39,759 bases of DNA, from NCBI GenBank assembly GCA_019649035.1, contig BMAT01000348.1:395689-435447 (forward strand). The letters are read 5' to 3'. Both the position numbers and the translations under genes were made by a program. The stretch's first letter is position 1, and the number at the start of each line of letters is the position of its first letter. The DNA is from Elysia marginata (lineage: Eukaryota > Mollusca > Gastropoda > Plakobranchidae). A model generated the notes under the pieces. The model was not told the origin of the DNA. It did not search any database and saw only the letters and a list, made by a program, of their open reading frames with translations. Positions 24,001 through 32,901 of this stretch are shown piece after piece.

Positions 24001-27000
24001 ACCCTTCCAATGCCAAAAATGTCTCCAAGACTGGCAAAGCTGGATTGAATGAATCTTCCTCGAGTGTCTTCAATAAAGGTCAGCATTCACAGCAGCTAGT
24101 AGATGGGGGAGGAGGAGGTGGAGAGGAGAGTGAAACTGGGAGTGCCTCCAGCACTAGGCGAAAGGGCCGCCTTTCAAGGCGAAGAAGGATGCGCAAGTCT
24201 CGCGCTAACAGCAACCCTGCGCCGCTTGCAGCAGCCAATGCCCTGGACACTCTTTCTGCCTCCTCACCCGCCATAATAGATGTTGCCCAAAGTCAAAAAG
24301 TTGGTGGAGGTGGTGGTGATAGGTCTTATGCCCCCTCGGTTGAAGACAGTGATCAGCCTCCCTTGTTACGGGCAGGTGAAAATGGTCTCCCCTTGCTTGG
24401 TCAGGTGGATCCAGAACTTCTGTCCTCTCGCTCCCCTGGCCGGGACTCGGTCTTCCACTCAGATCGCCAGCAAGGTAGTTAGTTGGGTCTTTTTTTTTGC
24501 TTTACTCTCTAGATTTGGTGTTAGCTTGCTGTGATGTAAATCTTTCAACTGGTTGTATAATGACCATAAAACTTTTGTCTTTTAAGTATGTTTTGCTCTT
24601 CTAGTTTAACAAAAAAAAAAGAACTTGAATAAGCACTAAAACCTTTTCTGCTTTCCCCAAATCTTTAGACGTACACTCTAGGCTGAGTGTTTCATTTCAA
24701 ACAACTAACCTGGCAGATTTCACTTAATTAGCCAAACATTTGGCCGACCTAAGCTTATGATACTGGGATTTTTTTTTCTTTGAGCCGGCTGTGTCCTCTG
24801 AAAAGGAGGAAATCTTTCAGCTTTTACATGAATTGTATTCAGACTACCAAGTAGTTGCTTTGATTCTCTTTAAATATATTAAGATTATCTGCATTCTTCC
24901 TTCATGTTAGCTTTTTATCTCTAATTGCTAGGAGAATTCTAATTTTATTTCATCGTGATATAATCTGTAAGCCCTTTCTTCTCTTCATTAAAATTTTGTG
25001 CCATAAAATGGTAGTTTATTAAAATGAATTAATATGCTTCAAACAAAAGTAGACTGTCTACTAAGAGAGCCTCTAGGTTATTTGCAGGTTCTAAGAACAG
25101 GGATGCAAGTTTTCTAATTTTGTCAACTCTTTTCAACAGTTCTCTTTAGAGCTAAAAATGTAGAAAATCTGGAAAAAAAACTAGGACCTAAATGTTTTAG
25201 AAAATGTCCAAAGCTTAGGTTTATAGAAAATTAAACACCATGTTCAAGTGAAATAGCTGTGGGGTTCACAGAGTTGCATCTTTTTTCAAGTTGGATCTAT
25301 CAAAGATTCTATAGGAACAGCTGTTGATTACTTGTGCCATGCAGCATACATCATAGTGGGGTGAAATTTTTCTTGCTTTTTGTGCGTAAACAGCTTACAT
25401 TTCTGTAAGAATTAAGAAGAAATAAAGTTTCCTCTAATGACAATTACAGTCAGGTCCGTTAAAGATAAATTTCTTAAGATCAGCCATCACTCTTGCTTTC
25501 CCTTCATGCACTTGCTTTTGTTTTTTGTTTTTTTTTTTTTTCAAATCAATTGGCTCCCTAAATTGTGACCCTATTCTCTCCCTTCCCCCCCTGCCAAAAC
25601 CTTCACCATTCAATATAAACTGTTTGTTTTGTTTTATTTTATGTCCAAGTATCAGGGAGGTAAGTCAGTGATGGCACTCACCTGTTGTCTGTCTTCATAT
25701 TTTGCTTATAACTAGCGTTGAAGCTAGCATGATGCACAGCTTTTGCAGAGCAGGCATTTTATCCTTACTTCCCAAAACACTGGTAAAAATTTCTTCAATA
25801 CATGTGATGTTTTTTTCATGCACTTTTCACAGGATATCTGTGGATTCCATCTTTGGCAAATCTCAGGGGTTTATTGTTTTTATTTATGTTGCTTTAAAAC
25901 AGGATTCAGGATTTGTCACTTTGCACAGACGTAGCCAAAAATATATAGATTTGTTTTATTTTGTTTTGGCAGTGTTGAGCTTGGAGTGAGGAGACATTCT
26001 GGTGGTATTTGAACAGTGTTTTCATGTTTGATATAAAATCTTGTGCATTTGACACAACACACCAAGGTGTGATGTTTGTTTGATATGTTTCTCTCATAAA
26101 AAAATTGTTAAACTGTGCCAATTAGAGATTGATTATTTATTACAGCAGATTTAATCTTCTCTCATTATCTACGCAGTGTGAACATTCATTTGTTGGGTTT
26201 ACAATGTGTGAGGAAGTTCTCACCTTTCAAGGGCTTTGTATATGCCTTTCTTTTCAGAATTTTAAAAATCAGTACATTACATTTGTGTGTTTTTGAAGCC
26301 TTGAGCGCCTTCATCTGTCGTCAATATTGTCCTTAAAATTGTCAAATTGTGTGAGCTTGTTTTGACTCATGGGAAACTGTGAAAGCAAATGAATTCCATA
26401 GTTATGTTTAAAAAATGCTTGGTTTTAACCACACAGTGGACTCATTTTAACTTGTTAAACTCAATCAAATTGCACCCTATGAGCCAATCTAAGTACCCAG
26501 AATTGTGCCATTTTTACCAATAATTTATTTATTTTCACCTTAGTGAAAAAAGTTAGTAAAAAAAACAAAAACAGAAAGGTTTTTTATCAGAGGGAAATCA
26601 CCAATATCGCCTAGAAAGGATGACCATCTACAAATACCTGGATGGCTGCCTTTGACCTATGGCTATTTTTGAAAAATTCTATAATCTGTCGTATCATATG
26701 ATATGAAGAGGCTCAAGCGCTCACTTAAGCTGTTGTATCATATGATACAACACAACTTCATTGAATTAACGTTTTCCTTGAAGGTTCTATGATATCATAA
26801 ATGTGTGACCAATATTGTTATTAACAATTCTTTTCTGCAACAGGGAGATCCTTGAGAACAAGAGCAAGTTTGTGACCTATGACCCTTTGTTTTGTATTTT
26901 AATTCAATTTTTATTTGTTGTTCTTTTTTTTTTTACGAGCCTCTTTTTTAGATTTTAGGACGTCTAAAAGAGATTTTTTTTCTATTCATTTTTGTTTGAA

Positions 27001-30000
27001 TATTTTCCTCCAAGACAGTTTTATTATGTTTTATTTTTTTTTATTAGCAGAAACATACCATTAGTCTACTGTAAGTTTTAGTTTTCAGGTTGTTACTAAC
27101 TCTTTTCCCTCATTTTTGTTTGAATCAGTTTTTAAAAGAGTTCGTCTGCTAAGGTATGAGAGCCTTTTGTTTTCTCCATTTTTTTTTCTTCTTTAGTAAC
27201 TCTTCTCATATAGGTTTAGAAGGACCTTTATTCCATTATATCACTTTTGCAGAATATTGCATATTATTTGGTATTCATAAGAATGAGGGATTTTGTTTTG
27301 ACTAAAAATTTAATACAATTTTTTTCTTGAAATTTTAGACTTCTGAAAATTGAAAACAGTCAAAGTTTCCTTGAAGATTTTTTTCTTGTTAAAATGTTTT
27401 ATGTAAAGATCTACCTTTTTTGTAGTCACTAAACTCGCAGCTTAATTAATGTTTCTGTAAATTCTTTGTTTTAAAGCAAGTAAATTGGTTCTCATGTGAC
27501 ATCGTTACACTTCAGAAAGTTAAATTGGTGCAGCTTTGAATTCATAGCAAAATTCTTATTATAACAACCAAAACATTTAAAGTTAAGAAAAACAAAATAA
27601 CTGTATGTTGGAGTTGTTAGCTTGGTAATTTTTCAGAATGAAATGTGTTTATCAACCAGTGGGGTTGAGTCAAAGGTCGGAAATTTTTATTTGATTTAAG
27701 TAAATTTTTTTTCCATTTCTTTCCTTACATTTTTAATGATTTTAGATAAAAAAAATTCTAATATTTAAGTAGATTTATTCCTCGTTTTCTCAATATTTTA
27801 TACCAGAAGAATTTTTAATATCTTTTCACAGAACTTTATTAATTAACTCACTTTGAACGTTTGGAAACTCAGGAAAATACCTTTTTCAAAATAGCAATGA
27901 GACTTTGTAATGTGAAAGTTGCGACATTCAACTCACTCGCTATGGTTACATACAAGATATATTGATCTTTGAAAACTACCAAATTCTAAGGGAAAATATT
28001 TTGTCCTGATTTCTAGTTAAAACATAGAGGTTATGTAATTTTCTTAAAACAAGCTGTGTTGTTTTTTTTTTCCGCCTTCATTTAAAGTCTAAAGGCTTCA
28101 ATCAAAAGCTATTATCAATTTAAGGAAAGTTGAAACTAAAAACTTTTTTGGGTGACATTTAATGTGGGACAAATTAGCATTGAAAAAAATCTGCCCATTG
28201 ATCTTTTCTCTGTACATTGATTTCCTAGGCGCGAAAGGAAAGGCTTTGAGGGCAGGAGCTGTAGTGCTTACACCAAGGTAGACATTGACCCCTTTTCTCT
28301 GAAAAAGAAAAAAAAATTACAAAGTCAGGCAGCCTGCTTTGCTTCAATTGTTTCAACTTTTCCTGCTGCTTTTACCCAATTTGTTTCCTAATTATAAATT
28401 ATACAACTTTATTTTGTCTGTTAAGTTTTTACTTTGTCAGCGTGTTGTATCCCTGCTTTTACCTACATGGTTCTGACCTATATCTACCTACCTGGTGCAA
28501 AATTGTGTATAGAAGGTCGTCTAAAAGCATTTTAACATTTGTTAAATATTTTTTCCCTAAGGTGCTACACAAAGGAGTGTGTAATCTGCAAGAAGGAAGG
28601 CAGAAGAGATTGTTGTTTCTTAAGTTGTGATGTAGATTTCCCATATTTTGACGTAAGTGTAGGTCAGAACCATTGTTTCCCTAATAATATTATGAAAAGA
28701 AGACTTTATTTCTACCCCCAAAAGAAATTAGTTGTTTTATGTTGAAATACATTTACTTTTCTACTAAAGTAGGTTTTTTTTTGAGTTATCTTTATCTGCT
28801 TACTTTAAAGTTCCAGGCATCATGTGTTAGATATATTATATATCCTATATCCTTTATTGTCTCTCAGATCCTAAGCAAGCACACTTTTTCTTAATCTCTT
28901 GCACCTATATGTATATGCTATAGGTCAGGGTTGCACCAATAATCCTTGTATTTTAATACAAAATTTTTAATCATATTTGCATTGTTTTTGCATTTATTAT
29001 ATTTAGATTTTTAAAAAAGTTGCTTTTTTTTTCATAAAGTTACTTTCAGCTAAGGGTGCTTTCTATCATTGGATTTCACTATATTTTTCTTTTTTTTTTT
29101 TAGGATGGTGTCATAGATCTTTAAAATGTTTGCCTAAATTTGTCTAAGATTTTTTTTTTAATCAAGCAAAACTGAAGGTAGATATGCTTTTTTCATTTAT
29201 ATAATATTTTCCTTTATTTTCATATATTCATTGTTTTTCCTTTAATTAGTTTTAGATGATAGTACAACACTTAAGTTTTACTGCACTTTTCACTAAAACT
29301 GATCACTTAAAACTCAATGGCAAAGTATTTTACATAATCTGCAATTGTACATTTTCATGAATACAAAATACTGTAACTTTGCCTGACAAAAAAAAAACCG
29401 ATATCAGCAAAAAAAATTTAAACTTTTTTATTTTGCTTTAAAGAAATGCAATCATGTAAAATTTGTTATTAACGGTAAGGTTACAAAAACAAAGTTTTCT
29501 GAGAAATTATTTCCAGTAATTTTTTTTTGTGTGCTATATGTGCTATAATTTTCCACACCACTCGTGCATAAAATTATGCTTGGCTCTTGTTAGGAAATTT
29601 GTTGGAATTTGTTGAGTTTTTTTTTTTCAACCTCGTAATACAACAGGTTTTCGGTAACATGTCCCTCTAAGTTCTATCTTTCATGTGGGTCCAAAACTTC
29701 TGCTGCTCAGTGACGCTTAAACCAAGAATGCACATATGTAAATTCAAATTGTTTTTGATTTAACTTATTTAAGCAAATTTTTTTATCTCTAAGAAATTCT
29801 AACGCTCTACTGTAGTATCTTCTTTTCATTTTCCAGCAGGAAGAAATTAAGTGGCTTGGTGTTCAATCATAACAAATGAAATAGTAATCAGAGCTCTTAC
29901 TTTGTGAGTTGTCTTTTTTGTTTGTCAGTGGCAAATTACAGTCCAGTGCAGATAAATTCTAACCCCTGGAAACCAAAATTTAACTTTGAATTATATCAAA

Positions 30001-32859
30001 ATTCAGTGAACAGTAACATAGAAATTTTTTTTTTAATACGGTGCATTTATATAGCTCATAATGCAACAAATTGCTCAAAGCACTTTACTTGGGTCCCCTG
30101 ACAGGCCAATGCAAACCAAATTACTTTCTGAACTCACAGGGGAGCAGCTAATTAAGGGCACCACTGGATCATTCTAACAATATCTTTTACTACCCATAGT
30201 CGGGTACTCCTTTAAAGCATGAGAGGGGTAAAATATGTGTAAAAAGCCTTGGTCAAGGGCTGAAAATCGACCTGCCAAAGCAGGACTTGGACCCCAGACT
30301 TCTCGATCCCAAAGCCAATCATCTACCACAGGGCAACGACGCCACTGGTATACATAACTGAGGCAAGATGAAATTATTAAAAAAATTAAAACTTAACAGT
30401 TACTTGAATTATCCGGGTTTGAACTACCTGGACTGGACTGTATTACTTTCCATTTTATTTCAATTATTCTTTAGTTATATATACATTTTTTAAAGAAAAG
30501 AACATTTTGGGTCTCGAAATTAAATACAAGCATTGGCTTTCAAAAACTTTACTAGAAGCAAAGAATAATATACAAGAATATTTAAGCTTCTTTTTTACTT
30601 GTCTCTCTTTTCTTTTTTGTTTTTTTGCTTTGAAGTTTTAATGTTGTGTACATCATTTATTTACTGGCCACGCTTTGTGTATTAACTTTTTGTCCTTGCT
30701 AACATATTTTGAGCTTTTTTTTTCTTATTACTTTTGTCATCAATGTGGCAAGAATGTGTACTTTCTTCATAAAATCATAAGATGGAGGAACACACAGACC
30801 TTTAGAGCTCAGACCAGTAGACAAGTAAAATATTTGCAATTCAGTACAGGTGCATTAATGTGCAGTTTAATTGGAGCCTATACATCTGTCTTTTATTCAT
30901 CAAATGTTTTAGCTCTTTCTCTCTCTCTGTTTCTGTCTGTCTGTCTCTGTCTCTCTATCTTTCTCTCTCTCTCTCTTTCTGTGATATGTTTCTGTGACAA
31001 AATCAATCAATCTATCCTATCTATTTAATCTACTTATAATAATTTATCTTGTCTTAACTGTCTTATATCCGTCTACATTATAACTATCCCTCTATCTACC
31101 TCTCTCTGCTATTGCATACTTTTTATTTCTCTATGGGCTTTTTATCTAGTAATAAAAGAAATTGCATAGTTATATAATATTGAGCCCATAAATGTTCTAT
31201 TGGGTTTGAGGGATAGCATTTAAACTTAGTTGTACTAGTAGAGAAGCCTGTTCATTTAATAAACTCATGTTAACATTGGGTGAGTGTAACTGTTGGTATT
31301 CTACACGGTCATACGGTAACCGTTTTGTCAGTCTGATATGTACGAGTTCTTCATATTTTGTTTGCAGACATTGGTTTTTTAGAACTTCAAGATTACCCCA
31401 AAGTAACTTGCTTATTGGACAGTGGAGCTTGACCATTCTGTAGCATTGAAATTTAGTACCAGTCCAAACATCCATGTGTGCATTGACTATAATTTTGGAA
31501 ACATTCTTCTTCAGGTATTTTGGATACTTAAAAGATGTGCTGTGTGAGGCACTTGTATCCAAGATCAAGTCATCCTAGAATAATTCATTTTTGTGTTTAT
31601 TTTACCATTTTTGTCCTTGGTTGCTGAAAAATATATATTTCGTATAAAAAAAGAAGCTGAGTTCCATTTTTATCTTTTATTTGCCTTGTTCTTTTTTTTT
31701 ATTTATTTTTATTTGACTTATGATGAATGCAAGATATATTTTGATGGAAAACTTATAAGGATTTTTATTTAAATTTTTTATATTCTAATGAGTTTTTTTT
31801 TCAATTTTATTGTTATATTTCAACTTGTATGTTTACGTGACTGTATTTTAATAATGTAATTGTTATAATAAGTAGGGTTTATTTTTTTTCTGTGTGTGTT
31901 TGAAAACAGTGATGCTGATAAATCTCATAACAGGGTCAAGTTTAGTGAGTGGTATAGCTTTTTACGATTACAAAAAATACCAATATATACCTTAAATTTT
32001 CCATCATTTTGTCACACTAAATCATGGTCCGTGTTCTCTCTTCTTACACTGCAGCAAGGTATCTTTGTTTATGGTAGGTTTTGTAATTAATGGCTATATT
32101 CAGGTCAGGTTTTATTTATGAAAACACATGAAATAAATTTGAAATATGTTTCAAAGCATCTCAATTCATTTCTTACATCAACAGAATTATGATTGCTGCA
32201 AACGACAAAACTATTTATAACTTACTCTCTAGAAAAGACCATTCACAGACCACAATGTCAAAAGAAAAAAAATGTTCAGTTTAGTTTGTTTCAGAACAAG
32301 TAATAATATAGACCTGTTTTTAAATACATTATGTATTTCTGATTTTTTTTAAACTGTTACATTGATTTGGCTATATAAATATGGTTTAGCAAATGAGACT
32401 TGTATATTTTTAGTGGAAATAATTTGTAAAATCTAGGTTGATTTTATTGTGTTCAATCAAACTATCATGAAGATTCAATTTTTGGACCTTAGAATTCTTA
32501 AAGGTCCTATATATAACTATAAATTATTATTCTATAGACATTCAGTTGTTCCATAAGGTTTGTTTATTTTTTTTATCATAATAAATGTCTATGTTTTTAT
32601 GGGGGTTTTAAGATAGAGCCTGTGTTTTGTCTTTGGTTTTCCATAAAATACAGTGGAATCCTGTTAAGGTTAATTCCTATAGGGAGGAGTAAAAAGTTTA
32701 TTTTATCCAAAGCAGTAACATTATAAAGAAAAAATGGGAAAGGACCAAAACTCTAGTTTATCTTGAAACAAAGTTCATCTTAAGCAGGGTTTATCTTAAG
32801 CGGACTCCAGTTTTGAAAACTCATAGAAACAATCAAAGCTTCAAAATTTAGTTTATCTG

Positions 32860-32901
<42 letters not shown>

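Larger units (their letters stand above)
24475..28228 (+). other. Intron 16
   Basis: 3.75-kb intron in the main model. It contains a candidate 10-nt microexon (25650-25659), a possible alternative terminal exon (26844-26875), a possible 25-nt exon (27129-27153) and a palindromic element (26690-26751). Otherwise AT-rich. Confidence 0.65.
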
